This document shows positions 33,301 through 44,795 of a stretch of DNA of 64,000 bases, piece by piece; positions within the stretch are counted from its first letter, which is position 1, and every line of letters starts with the position of its first letter. The notes under the pieces were generated by a model that saw only the letters and a program-made list of their open reading frames with translations, did no database searches and was not told the DNA's origin. The position numbers and the translations under genes are program-made. The DNA is from Erodium maritimum (lineage: Eukaryota; Streptophyta; Magnoliopsida; Geraniales; Geraniaceae), in NCBI GenBank assembly GCA_963921825.1, contig OY997593.1, positions 73,464,513 to 73,528,512 on the forward strand, read 5' to 3'.

Positions 33301-35650
33301 TCATGAGGTTAAAACATGTAGGGAGAACAAGAATATGCATATCTACGAGTACCTAGTCATTTTTGGCCAATTCGAGTTTGTTAAATCAGTAAAAAATAGA
33401 TTACTCGGTTTTTTGCCGTTTTCGGCATACAATGGTATGTCAGAATCGGCAAAAAAGTGGCAAAATTTTTCATGAGGTTAAAACATGTAGGGAGAACAAG
33501 AATATGCATATCTACGAGTACCCACTCGTTTTTGGCCAATTCGAGTTTGTTAATTCAATAAAAAATAGATTTCTGAATTTTTCACCGTTTCGGCATACTG
33601 TATAGTATGTCAGAATCGGCAAAAAAGTGGTAAAAAATTTCATGAGGTTAAAACATGTAGGGAGAACAAGAATATGCATATCTACGAGTACCTAGTCATT
33701 TTTGGCCAATTCGAGTTTGTTAAATCAGTAAAAAATAGATTACTCGGTTTTTTGCCGTTTTCGGCATACAATGGTATGTCAGAATCGGCAAAAAAGTGGC
33801 AAAATTTTTCATGAGGTTAAAACATGTAGGGAGAAGAAGAATATGCATATCTACGAGTACCCACTAATTTTTGGCCAATTCGAGTTTCTTAATTCAGTAA
33901 AAAAAATAGATTTCTCGGTTTTTCGTCGTTTTCAGCATACTATAGTATATCAGAATCGGCGAAAAAGTTGTAAAAAATTTCATGAGGTTAAAACATGTAG
34001 GGAGATCAAGAATATGCATATCTACGAGTACCCACTCATTTTTGGTCAATTCGAGTTTGTTAATTCAGTAAAAGATAGATTTCTCGGTTTTTCGCCGTTT
34101 TCGGCATACTATTGTATGTCGGAATCGACAAAAAAGTGGTAAAAATTTTCATGAGGTTCAAACATGTAGGGAGAACAATAATATGCATATCTACGAGTAC
34201 CCACTCATTTTTGGCCAATTCGAGTTTGTTAATTCAGTAAAAGATAGATTTCTCGGTTTTTCCCGTTTTCGACATACTATAATATGTCGGAATCGGCAAA
34301 AAAGTGGTAAAAAATTTCATGAGGTTAAAACATGTCGGGAAAACAAGAATATGCATATCTACGAGTACCCACTAATTTTTGTCCAATTCGAGTTTGTTAA
34401 TTCAATAAAAAAAATAGATTTCTCGGTTTTTAGCCGTTTTCGGCATACTATAGTATGTTGGAATCGACAAAAAAGTGGTAAAATTTTTATTCATGTTAAA
34501 ACATGTAGGGAGAATAAGAATATGCATATCTATGAGTACCCACTCAATTTTGGCCAATTCGAGTTTGTTAATTCAGTAAAAGATAGATTTCTCGGTTTTT
34601 CGCCGTGTTCGGCATACTATATAGTATGTCGGAATCGACAAAAAAGTGGCAAAATTTTTCATGAGGTTCAAACATGTAGGGAGAACAATAATATGCATAT
34701 CTACGAGTACCCACTCATTTTTGGCCAATTCGAGTTTGTTAATTCAGTAAAAAATAGATTTCTCGGTTTTTCGTCGTTTTCAGCATACTATAATATGTCA
34801 GAATCGGCAAAAAAGTGGTAAAAAATTTCATGAGGTTAAAACATGTAGGGAGAACAAGAATATGCATATCTACGAGTACCTAGTCATTTTTGGCCAATTC
34901 GAGTTTGTTAAATCAGTAAAAAATAGATTACTCGGTTTTTTGCCGTTTTCGGCATACAATGGTATGTCAGAATCGGCAAAAAAGTGGCAAAATTTTTCAT
35001 GAGGTTAAAACATGTAGGGAGAACAAGAATATGCATATCTACGAGTACCCACTCGTTTTTGGCCAATTCGAGTTTGTTAATTCAATAAAAAATAGATTTC
35101 TGAATTTTTCACCGTTTCGGCATACTGTATAGTATGTCAGAATCGGCAAAAAAGTGGTAAAAAATTTCATGAGGTTAAAACATGTAGGGAGAACAAGAAT
35201 ATGCATATCTACGAGTACCTAGTCATTTTTGGCCAATTCGAGTTTGTTAAATCAGTAAAAAATAGATTACTCGGTTTTTTGCCGTTTTCGGCATACAATG
35301 GTATGTCAGAATCGGCAAAAAAGTGGCAAAATTTTTCATGAGGTTAAAACATGTAGGGAGAAGAAGAATATGCATATCTACGAGTACCCACTAATTTTTG
35401 GCCAATTCGAGTTTCTTAATTCAGTAAAAAAAATAGATTTCTCGGTTTTTCGTCGTTTTCAGCATACTATAGTATATCAGAATCGGCGAAAAAGTTGTAA
35501 AAAATTTCATGAGGTTAAAACATGTAGGGAGATCAAGAATATGCATATCTACGAGTACCCACTCATTTTTGGTCAATTCGAGTTTGTTAATTCAGTAAAA
35601 GATAGATTTCTCGGTTTTTCGCCGTTTTCGGCATACTATAGTATGTCGGA
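30345..35650. repeat. Higher-order repeat block I: ~1,527 bp unit of nine monomers
   Basis: Diagnostic monomers recur at a fixed distance: AAAATAGATTACTCGG at about 31866, 33393 and 34920; the 212-codon frame at 31129, 32656 and 34183; the 123-codon frame at 32244, 33771 and 35298. All spacings are 1,527 bp. About 3.5 units are present. The first (30345-31874) is 1,530 bp and differs from the others in two monomers. Units are nearly identical to each other while monomers within a unit differ clearly, the definition of a higher-order repeat. Confidence 0.9.
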
Positions 35651-35989
35651 ATCGACAAAAAAGTGGTAAAATTTTTCATGAGGTTAAAACATGTAGGGAG
35701 AACAATAATATGCATATCTACGTGTACCCACTCATTTTTGGCCAATTCGAGTTTGTTAATTCAGTAAAAAATAGATTTCTCGGTTTTTCGCCGCTTTCGG
35801 CATACTATAATATGTCGGAATCGGCAAAAAAGTAGTAAAAAATTTCATGAGGTTAAAACATGTAGGGAGAACAATAATATGCACATCTACGAGTACCCAC
35901 TCATTTTTGGAAATCTCGAGTTTGTTAAATCAGTAAAAAATAGATTTCTCGGTTTTTTGCCATTTTTGGCATACTATAGTATGTCGGAA

Positions 35990-38900
35990 TCGGCAAAAAA
36001 GTGGAAATTTTTTTTATGAGGTTAAAACATGTAGGGAGAACAAGAATATGCATATCTACGAGTACCCACTCATTTTTGGTCAATTCGAGTTTGTTAATTC
36101 AGTAAAAAATAGATTTCTCAGTTTTTCACCGTTTCGGCATACTATTTAGTATGTCGGAATCGGCAAAAAAGTGGTAAATTTTTTCATGAGGTTAAAACAT
36201 GTGGGGAGAACAAGAATATGTTTATCTACGAGTACCAACTAATTTTTGGCCAATTCGAGTTTGTTAATTCAGTAAAAAATAGATTTCTCGGTTTTTCGCC
36301 GTTTTCGGCATACTGTAGTACGTCCGAATCGGTAAAAAAGTGGTAAAATTTTTCATGAGGTTAAAACATGTAGGGAAAACAAGAATATGCATATCTAGGA
36401 GTACTTATTAATTTTTGGCCAATTCGAGTTTGTTAATTCAGTAAAAAATAGATTTCTCGATTTTTCGCCGTGTTCGGCTTACTATAGTATGTCGGAATCG
36501 AAAAAAAAGTGGTAAAAAATTTCATGAGGTCAAAACATGTAGGGAGAAACAGAATATGCATATCTACGAGTACCCACTTATTTTTGGCCAATTCGAGTTT
36601 GTTAATTCAGTAAAAGATAGATTTCTCGGTTTTTCCCATTTTCGGCATACTATAGTATGTCGGAATCGGCAAAAAAGTGGTAAATATTTTCATGAGGTTA
36701 AAACATGTAGGGAGAACAATAATATGCATATCTACGAGTACCCACTCATTTTTGGCCAATTCGAGTTTGTTAATTCAGTAAAAAATAGATTTCTCAGTTT
36801 TTCGCCGTTTTCGGCATACTATAATATGTCAGAATCGGCAAAAAAGTGGTAAAAAATTTCATGAGGTTAAAACATGTAGGGAGAACAATAATATGCATAT
36901 CTACGAGTACCCACTCATTTTTGGCCATTTCGAGTTTGTTAAATCAGTAAAAAATAGATTTCTCGGTTTTTTCCATTTTCGGCATACTATAGTATGTCGG
37001 AATCGGCAAAAAAGTGGAAATTTTTTTTATGAGGTTAAAACATGTAGGGAGAACAAGAATATGCATATCTACGAGTACCCACTCATTTTTGGTCAATTCG
37101 AGTTTGTTAATTCAGTAAAAAATAGATTTCTCAGTTTTTCACCGTTTCGGCATACTATTTAGTATGTCGGAATCGGCAAAAAAGTGGTAAATTTTTTCAT
37201 GAGGTTAAAACATGTGGGGAGAACAAGAATATGTTTATCTACGAGTACCAACTAATTTTTGGCCAATTCGAGTTTGTTAATTCAGTAAAAAATAGATTTC
37301 TCGGTTTTTCGCCGTTTTCGGCATACTGTAGTAAGTCCGAATCGGTAAAAAAGTGGTAAAAATTTTCATTAGGTTAAAACATGTAGGGAGAACAAGAATA
37401 TGCATATCTATGAGTACTTATTAATTTTTGGCCAATTCGAGTTTGTTAATTCAGTAAAAAATAGATTTCTCGATTTTTCGCCGTGTTCGGCTTACTATAG
37501 TATGTCGGAATCGACAAAAAAGTGGTAAAAAATTTCATGAGGTTAAAACATGTAGGGAGAAACAGAATATGCATATCTACGAGTACCCACTTATTTTTGG
37601 CCAATTCGACTTTGTTAATTCAGTAAAAGATAGATTTCTCGGTTTTTCCCGTTTTCGGCATACTATAGTATGTCGGAATCGGCAAAAAAGTGGTAAAAAT
37701 TTTCATGAGGTTAAAACATGTAGGGAGAACAATAATATGCATATCTACGAGTACCCACTCATTTTTGGCCAATTCGAGTTTGTTAATTCAGTAAAAAAAT
37801 AGATTTCTCTGTTTTTCGCCGTTTTAGGCATACTATAGTATGTCGGAATAGGCAAAAAAGTGGCAAAATTTTTCATGAGGTTAAAACATGTAGGGAGAAC
37901 AAGAATATGCATATCTACGAGTACCCAGTCATTTTTGACCAATTCGAGTTTGTTAATTCAGTAAAAAATAGATTTCTCGGTTTTTTCCCGTTTTCGGCAT
38001 ATAGTATGTCGGAATCGGCAAAAAAGTGGTAAAAAATTTCATGAGGTTAAAACATGTAGGGATAAACAGAATATGCATATCTACGAGTAGCCACTTATTT
38101 TTGTCCAATTCCAGTTTGTTAATTCAGTAAAAGATAGATTTCTCGGTTTTTTACCGTTTTCGACATACTATAGTATGTCGGAATCGGCAAAAAAGTGGTA
38201 AAAAATTTCATGAGGTTAAAACATGTAGGGAAAACAAGAATATGCATATGTACGAGTACCCACTAATTTTTGTCCAATTCGATTTTGTTAATTCAATAAA
38301 AAAAAATAGATTTCTCGGTTTTTAGCCGTTTTCGGCATACTATAGTATGTTGGAATCGACAAAAAAGTGGTAAAAATTTTCTTCATGTTAAAACATGTAG
38401 GGAGAATAAGAATATGCATATCAACGAGTACCCACTCATTTTTGGCCAATTCGAGTTTGTTAATTCAGTAAAAAATAGATTTCTCGGTTTTTCGCCGTTT
38501 TCGGCATACTATAGTATGTCGGAATCGACAAAAAAGTGGTAAAAAATTTCATGAGGTTAAAACATGTAGGGAGAACAATAATATGCATATCTACGAGTAC
38601 CCACTCATTTTTGGCCAATTCGAGTTTGTTAATTCAGTAAAAGATAGATTTCTCGGTTTTTCCCGTTTTCGACATACTATAGTATGTCGGAATCGGCAAA
38701 AAAGTGGTAAAAAATTTCATGAGGTTAAAACATGTAGGGAGAACAATAATATGTATATCTACGAGTACCCACTCATTTTTGGCCATTTCGATTTTGTTAA
38801 ATCAGTAAAAAATAGATTTCTCGGTTTTTTTGCCATTTTCGGCATATTATAGTATGTCGGAATCGGCAAAAAAGTGGAATTTTTTTTAATGAGGTTAAAA

Positions 38901-39430
38901 CATATAGGGAGAAGAAGAATATGCATATCTACGAGTACCCACTCATTTTTGGTCAATTCGAGTTTGTTAATTCAGTAAAAAATAGATTTCTCAGTTTTTC
39001 ACCGTTTCGGCATACTATTTAGTATGTCGGAATCGGCAAAAAAGTGGTAAATTTTTTCATGAGGTTAAAACATGTAGGGAGAACAAGAATATGTTTATCT
39101 ACGAGTACCAACTAATTTTTGGCCAATTCGAGTTTGTTAATTCAGTAAAAAATAGATTTCTCGGTTTTTCGCCGTTTTCGGCATACTGTAGTACGTCCGA
39201 ATCGGTAAAAAAGTGGTAAAAATTTTCATGAGGTTAAAACATGTAGGGAGAACAAGAATATGCATATCTATGAGTACTTATTAATTTTTGGCCAATTCGA
39301 GTTTGTTAATTCAGTAAAAAATAGATTTCTCGATTTTTCGCCGTGTTCGGCTTACTATAGTATGTCGGAATCGACAAAAAAGTGGTAAAAAATTTCATGA
39401 GGTTAAAATATGTAGGGAGAAACAGAATAT
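35990..39430. repeat. Higher-order repeat block II: recurring monomer cassette
   Basis: A run of distinctive monomers (GTGGAAATTTTTTTTATGAG; CTATTTAGTATGTCGG; GTACCAACTAATTTTTGG; GTCCGAATCGGTAAAAAAG; GTGTTCGGCTTACTATAG) occurs at about 36001, 37014 and 38874. Spacings are ~1,013 bp (six monomers) and ~1,860 bp (eleven monomers). This is a different and less regular order than block I. Confidence 0.75.
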
Positions 39431-39773
39431 GCATATCTACGAGTACCCACTTATTTTTGGCCAATTCGAGTTTGTTAATTCAGTAAAAGATAGATTTCTC
39501 GGTTTTTCCCGTTTTCGGCATAATATAGTATTTCGGAATCGGCAAAAAAGTGGTAAAATTTTTCATGAGGTTAAAACATGTAGGGAGAACAAGAATATGC
39601 ATATCTACTTGTACCCACTCATTTTTGGCCAATTCGAGTTTTTTAATTCAGTAGAAAATAGATTTTTTTGTATTGAATTAATTAAATATATATATATAAC
39701 CGTTTTTCGGACCGTTGAACGCCGAAAACTCACGAACCACGCACACACGAACCCCAAGAGCCGCGTAGATGTG

Positions 39774-39797
39774 GTGCGTGGTTCGGGAACCACGCAC
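39774..39797. repeat. Perfect 11 bp inverted repeat, GTGCGTGGTTC
   Basis: Arms 39774-39784 and 39787-39797 with a 2 nt spacer. The same motif occurs again as CACGAACCACGCAC at 39731 and in diverged form near 39843. Confidence 0.85.
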
Positions 39798-40179
39798 GCT
39801 ACATCGTGCGACTTGCGAACTACACACCACATCTACACGAATCGCGATTCGTGGTGCGCATGTCGGGTTCTCACGATGTACATGAACATTAGTTCAAAGA
39901 AACTAAATTATCCTTTGTTTTGACTACATACAAATTGGATGAAAAGAAGGTTTCCATCCATCACACCTTTCCAATGATGTAACATATTAGTTAGGTATCA
40001 AATAGGTTGCACGCATGGAAAGCGTGACTACATGCGCTTTGGTTTGGCCCTCTATTAGTACCGGTGAAGAAAGTTGGTTGTACCATTGCTTCGTTTAAGT
40101 AGACGATTCAATTTCTTCCACCGTGCTTAAAGCTATGGCTATGACTATGGCAATTTATCATACACGGCCTGTGGAGTCT

Positions 40180-40303
40180 GATGGCGAGTTCAGGTCTCAG
40201 AATGCCGCTACATTCCGAGACCTGAACTCGAGGCTTTCTAGCCATCTCTTCTAAAGAGAAGGAACCACGAGAATCTGACGTTCGTTGTGGTTCCTTCTTT
40301 AGA
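40180..40303. other. Two adjacent long hairpins
   Basis: Hairpin 1: GAGTTCAGGTCTCAGAATG (40186-40204) pairs with 40211-40229 with one mismatch and a 6 nt loop; GATGGC (40180) pairs further out with GCCATC (40241). Hairpin 2: arms 40250-40269 and 40285-40303 around AAGGAACCAC/GTGGTTCCTT. These may be ends of a foldback element; a small-RNA precursor is possible but unsupported. Confidence 0.55.
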
Positions 40304-40547
40304 AGGGAAGGCCTTAGAATACCGTGTATTATAGCGGTGTTCTATGGCTTGAATTTGCTATCAGAGCCCGTAGGCCGTGAATGACAAAATGCCGTGGATC
40401 GTCGTATAATGTGCTCGGGAAGGTCTCTACCGGCTGCGACTGTTTCATGTTCAAGCTTTATGTGGTTGACACATATTCTTAGACGGATTGAACGATCGAG
40501 TTTGTTGGTGAATGTTATTTTGGACTAGGGTTGTTTACTCGTTTTTT

Positions 40548-40760
40548 TTTTCCAATCAAGGACTACAAGTTACAAAAAAATTTGTGTTGATAACGTTGCA
40601 ATCGAGTTTGTTCCTTTTAATCATGATGGATTTTGTATTGATAAGGTTTTCGTTGTCTTGTAGGTACGATTATTTGTTCGATCCCGATGAAGCTAAGTGC
40701 CTTTCCGGTGCAAAGCTCTGAGATGCTGGGAATTCACGAACTAGGACGGCGTCAGAGACC
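40548..40760 (+). pseudogene. Decayed duplicate of the last exon of the ATX-type gene
   Basis: 40640-40760 aligns by eye with 16318-16455. It keeps the intron end TTTTCGTTGTCTTG(T/C)AG, the coding start for YDYLFDPDE, and AAATTC/GAATTC-ACGAACTAGG around the old stop. About 15 bases coding PDEFKVP are lost and the rest is out of frame. Upstream (40548-40640) it retains a remnant of family A copy 10 (CTACAAGTTACAAAAAAAT), so intron and exon were copied together as DNA rather than through RNA. Confidence 0.85.
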
Positions 40761-41745
40761 GCCCGGAACCAAAGAAAAGTATGCACGTCACGGAAGGAAA
40801 TGAGAACCAAAAGGGTTTTGGTGGCCTCAAATTGGGTGTACGCTTGAAGTGAATTTCTATACTCACAAATTTTCAATTGAAAACCGTTCTTTCTTGTTTT
40901 CTAGTTTTTTGACGTACTATTGTTATATGGTAATATTTTTTGATCGACAAAAACAAATTATAAAGAACACGCTCTTTGAAGTTAAAAGTGAGAATGAAAG
41001 TGACTATAAGATGTGATGTTCTAGATACAGATCGGTGAATGAAACGAACATTGACATAACAACCCAATCACATGACGATCCCAACAAAAAGAGTAACATG
41101 ATACATGAAACAACATTTTTATTCAGAAAACCTCGACGGTCCAAAATGAAAGCAAACCAAACTATCAAAGTCTAGGTAACCATTGATTGTCATAACGAAC
41201 TTAGATTCATAGCAAACTTTGAGTACACATACATATATATACACATTTTCGTACTATACAAATTTCCATGAACTCTTGGCTCTCCCAGCTTACTTACCGC
41301 TGCATCTGCTCTACTTGGGACAACTCTGGACGTTTAGCTGCTTCACCCATTTATTGGATTCTGCATCACAACTTTGAAGATTGACAAGCGCACACTGAAG
41401 CTCATCCCCACCTCCGAATCTTAAAACTACTCTGCCCCCTCACATTTGGTTCACTATAATCAAAGCTGACTGTATTTGTTTATATATGCTTGCTCTCTTG
41501 GTTTTTGTCCTCTATCAATTGCCAGATGGGGGGTTTTTTGTAACCGTTTTCTACCTCAGAAGAGGGTCTTTAATATATCGTCTTCGCTGATAAAAAAAAA
41601 ACTTTGAAGAAGTGAGGTGGCAGATAATGTTTACAAAATGTATTTAATTTCGGCATGCACCAAACTCTAATTACAAAAAAGAGTCCATACAAAAAGAAGG
41701 GATAAGGGAAACCCATGCCTCAAGAACGATCTGGGTATCGATGAA
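40761..41745. other. Intergenic, nothing recognised
   Basis: No exon or element could be named. AGAAGTGAGGTGGCAGATAA at about 41608 recurs in diverged form at 49120 and 49165, beyond the nested TE complex. Confidence 0.4.
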
Positions 41746-42342
41746 ATGGATGGGAGGATTGGGGGAATAGCTCTGGAGGAAGAGCTTTTCATCCTGGAGA
41801 ACGAATTGATTGAAGGAGGGGAGAAGTATAAATTCGGATTGGCAGGGCAACTGATGTCGAGAAGGAGATTCAACAGATCTGTCTTCAAGGAGGTGTTGAA
41901 AAGAGTATGGGATGATCCGGATTGGTTAATCGAAGCTCTAGCCCCCTCTGTGTTTGGCTTCTTTTTCCCAACTGAACGAGCGAGACAGAGGATCTTAGAA
42001 TTGGAACCTTGGTGGTTCAACAAGTCCTTGTTATTGCTAAAGGTGTATGATCATGATGTTAAGCCTCAGGACATTGCTTTTTCAGAAGTCAAGCTTTCGG
42101 TGCAAATTTCAGATTTGCCTTTCAGAGCCAGGTCAGAGAAGAGTCGAAAATATAATTGGGAATTTCTTGGAGCTGATTGCAATGAGGAAGGCCGCGCCAA
42201 GGATGAATATATGAAATTCAGAATCCTTTGAGACATTAATAAGCCACTAAACAGGAAGGTGAAATTGTGGCTCGGTGATGCTAAGGAGGCCTCGTGGGTG
42301 AGCCTGAAATACGAACAGATGCACGATTTCTGTTATTGTTGT
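41746..42342 (+). pseudogene. LINE ORF1 remnant (DUF4283 plus start of a CCHC knuckle)
   Basis: From ATG 41746 the frame encodes a DUF4283-like domain (RFNRSVFKEVLKRVW ... ELEPWWFNKSLLLL) typical of plant L1-type LINE ORF1. An in-frame TGA at 42229-42231 interrupts it, and the frame continues to YEQMHDFCYCC, the start of a zinc knuckle. There it is broken by the copia element. The knuckle resumes after 48708 as GRMSHTVKEW. The LINE reverse transcriptase is missing, so this is a deleted, dead copy. Confidence 0.75.
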
Positions 42343-42705
42343 TGTTTAAAGTTGACCCAAATTCAAGCAACATTGTGGTTTGGTCTCCAAGTAACCAAAT
42401 TTAGGGAATTTATGCCTAGTTCTCCAAACTGGGCCTTAATTGTGTAGGGATTTTTATTTCCCTATTTTGTATGAAGTATCTCTACACCAGTCCTATAAAT
42501 ACCACATGTAAGCTGCCATGAGGGATAAGTTGAATCAGTGTAAATCTCCGGCGTTGTGTAAACATTCTCCCTATAGTGAAGTTTTGCTGGTTGGCGCCCG
42601 TGGTTTTTTCCTCTTCGTTGTTTGGGGGTTTTCCACGTTATATCGTTGTGTTCTCCGTTTTTGGTTTTGATCTATTTTCGTTTTATTGCCTATTGTTTTA
42701 TAACA
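42343..42705 (+). repeat. 5' LTR of the copia element
   Basis: Begins TGTTTAAAGTTGACCC and ends TTTTATAACA. It pairs with 48344-48708, which begins TGTTGAAAGTTGACCC. Several substitutions separate the two LTRs (for example CACATG versus CACCTG), so the insertion is clearly older than the chromovirus. Confidence 0.9.
42494..42500 (+). promoter_or_regulatory. TATA box of the copia 5' LTR
   Basis: TATAAAT in the context CCTATAAATACCAC, conserved at 48495 in the 3' LTR, is positioned as the U3 promoter. Confidence 0.6.
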
Positions 42706-42707
42706 AG

Positions 42708-42720
42708 TGGTATCAGAGCC
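42708..42720 (+). other. Primer binding site of the copia element
   Basis: TGGTATCAGAGCC, complementary to initiator tRNA-Met, two bases after the 5' LTR end. Confidence 0.9.
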
Positions 42721-42749
42721 AGGTTACTCAATCTAGGTTTTCTGACGAT

Positions 42750-44795
42750 ATGACATCATTGAAATTCGATCTACCGTTGCTGGACTACACCACACGATTT
42801 TCTCTGTGGAAAGTAAAGATGCAGACCGTTCTAGCTCATCCTGACATTGATGATGCGCTAGATGGATTCAACAAAAAGGATCCGAGGACGTGGACCGATG
42901 AGGAGAAGCGTAAGGGTCGTAAGGCACTATCTCTGATTCATCTTCATCTATCAAATAATATTTTGCAGGAAGTACTGCTGGAGAAAACTGCAGCAGCTCT
43001 TTGGCTCAAACTGGAATCGATCTGCATGTCCAAGGATCTGACCAGTAAGTTGCACGTGAAGATGAAGTTGTTCACGCACAAGCTGCAAGATGGTGGTTCT
43101 CTACTCGACCACCTAGCGGTCTTTAAGGAGATCGTTTCTGATTTGCAGTCTATGGAGGTAAAGTATGATGATGAAGATTTAGGACTACTACTCTTATGTT
43201 CATTGCCTAGTTCTTTTGCAAATTTCCGAGATACCATATTATTGAGCCGCGATGAACTAACTCTTGCGGAAGTATATGAGGCCCTTCAACAGAGGGAAAA
43301 GATGAAACTTATGGTATAGGGAGAAGGATCATCATCCTCCAAGGGAGAAGCTCTGCATGTACGTGGGAGGACCGAGCAGAGGAACAACAACTATGGAAAC
43401 AAAAATAAGAACAATAACGGGAGAGGTCGTTCTAAGTCCAAAGGAGGCGACAAGTTCTGCAAGTGTTGTAAGAAAACAAATCACACCATTGAAGATTGCT
43501 ATAAGCTCCAGAATAAGGAGAAAAGAAACGGTTCGTACAAACCGAAAAACAATTCTGATGGTGATGGTAAGGCCTCTGTTGTTTCCAATGATAATTCTGA
43601 TAGTGATTGCTTAATTGTGTTTGCTGGCTGTGTTTCTGCTTATGATGAATGGATTCTTGATACTGCCTGTTCATTTCATATCTGTTGTAATAAAGACTGG
43701 TTCAGTTCTTATAAGTCTATGCAGAGTGGAGATGTGGTGCGTATGGGAGATGACAACCCACGTGAGATTGTGGGCATAGGCTCCGTTAAGTTCAAGATGC
43801 ATGACGGTATGGTACGCACATTGACATACGTGAGACACGTACCAACCATGGCGAGAAACCTCATCTCTCTTAGTACTCTTGACGATGAAGGGTACAAGTA
43901 CTCCGGTTCACATAAAATTCTAAAGGTATCAAAAGGCTCTCTCGTTCACATGATAAGTGATATGAATTCTGCAAGGTTATATGTTCTTAGAGGTAGCACT
44001 TTAAATGGTTCTGCTACTGTTGTTGTTATTTCTGATGAACCTAGTAAAGCTAATTTGTGGCACAAGCGTCTTGGACATATGAGTGAACATGGCATGACAT
44101 AGTTGATCAAGAGAGATTTACTTGATGGCTGCAATATGAGTAAGTTGGAGTTTTGTGAGCACTGCATTTTTGGTAAGCACAAAAGAGTTAAATTCAATTC
44201 TTCCGTTCATACCACTAAAGGGATATTGGATTATGTGCATGCTGATGTTTGGGGTCCTTCCCGAAAAACTTATCTTGGTGGTGCAAATTACATGCTTACT
44301 ATTATTGATGATTACTCTAGAAAAGTGTGGCCTTATTTTCTAAAACATAAATCTGATGTGTTTGATGCTTTTAAGAAGTGGAGAGTTATGGTGGAAAAAA
44401 CCGAGAAGAAGGTAAAAGTGCTTCGTATTGACAATGGCATGGAGTTATGTTTAAATGATTTTGACAACTATTGTAGCAACGAAGGCATTGTAAGGCACCA
44501 CACCATCCCGTCTACGCCTCAACAGAATGGTATGGCTGAGCGCATGAACCGAACCATCATCTCTAAGGCTCGGTGCATGCTTTCTAATGCTCGTATGAGT
44601 ACACTTTTTTGGGCTGAAGCAGCCTCCAAGCATTCCACTTGATAAGAAAACTCCCATTGAGGTATGGTCTGGTTCACCTGCTGATTATTCACTATTGAGC
44701 GTGTTTGGTTGCACTGCTTATGCACACGTTGATAATGGAAAGTTAGAGCCTAGAGCTGTCAAATGTGTGTTTCTTGGTTATGGTTCAGGAGTAAA
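42750..44795 (+). pseudogene. Copia gag-protease-integrase, broken
   Basis: From ATG 42750: gag (UBN2-type, KFDLPLLDYTTRFSLWKVKM), in-frame stop TAG at 43317, CCHC knuckle CKCCKKTNHTIEDC, protease WILDTACSFH (an unusual DTA in place of DSG), integrase zinc region LWHKRLGHMS, in-frame TAG at 44100, then the catalytic region HADVWGPS, IDNGMEL and NGMAERMNRT. A ~30 bp deletion with frameshift near 44630 removes text between AEAA and PLDKKTPIEVW. The frame is then cut by the solo LTR at 44796. Confidence 0.85.

Larger units (their letters stand above)
30345..39666. repeat. ~170 bp satellite array, right segment (~55 monomers)
   Basis: Same head-to-tail monomer family as the left segment. Length variation of 168-171 bp comes mainly from A-runs after TTAATTCAGT. 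The reading frames seen across it (up to 212 codons, MHIYEYPLIFGQFEF repeated) are a by-product of monomers whose length is a multiple of three. The array ends within a degraded monomer near 39666, followed by unrelated AT-rich DNA. Confidence 0.95.
39667..40547. other. Array-edge region with several strong inverted repeats, no gene
   Basis: AT-rich DNA with (TA)n at 39690, then sequence rich in GAACCACGCAC and its inverse GTGCGTGGTTC, then two long hairpins at 40.18-40.31 kb. No coding exon was recognised. Confidence 0.5.

Noticed and set aside
31129-35669. Long repeated open frames (212 and 123 codons) across the satellite
   Set aside because: They arise where monomers have lengths divisible by three, start at whatever ATG the monomer offers, break at ordinary indels, and have no known domain. 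Their regular recurrence is used only as a ruler for the higher-order period.
17047-39666. Satellite as a CRISPR-like array
   Set aside because: The repeated unit is ~170 bp with no unique spacers, and the surroundings are eukaryotic.
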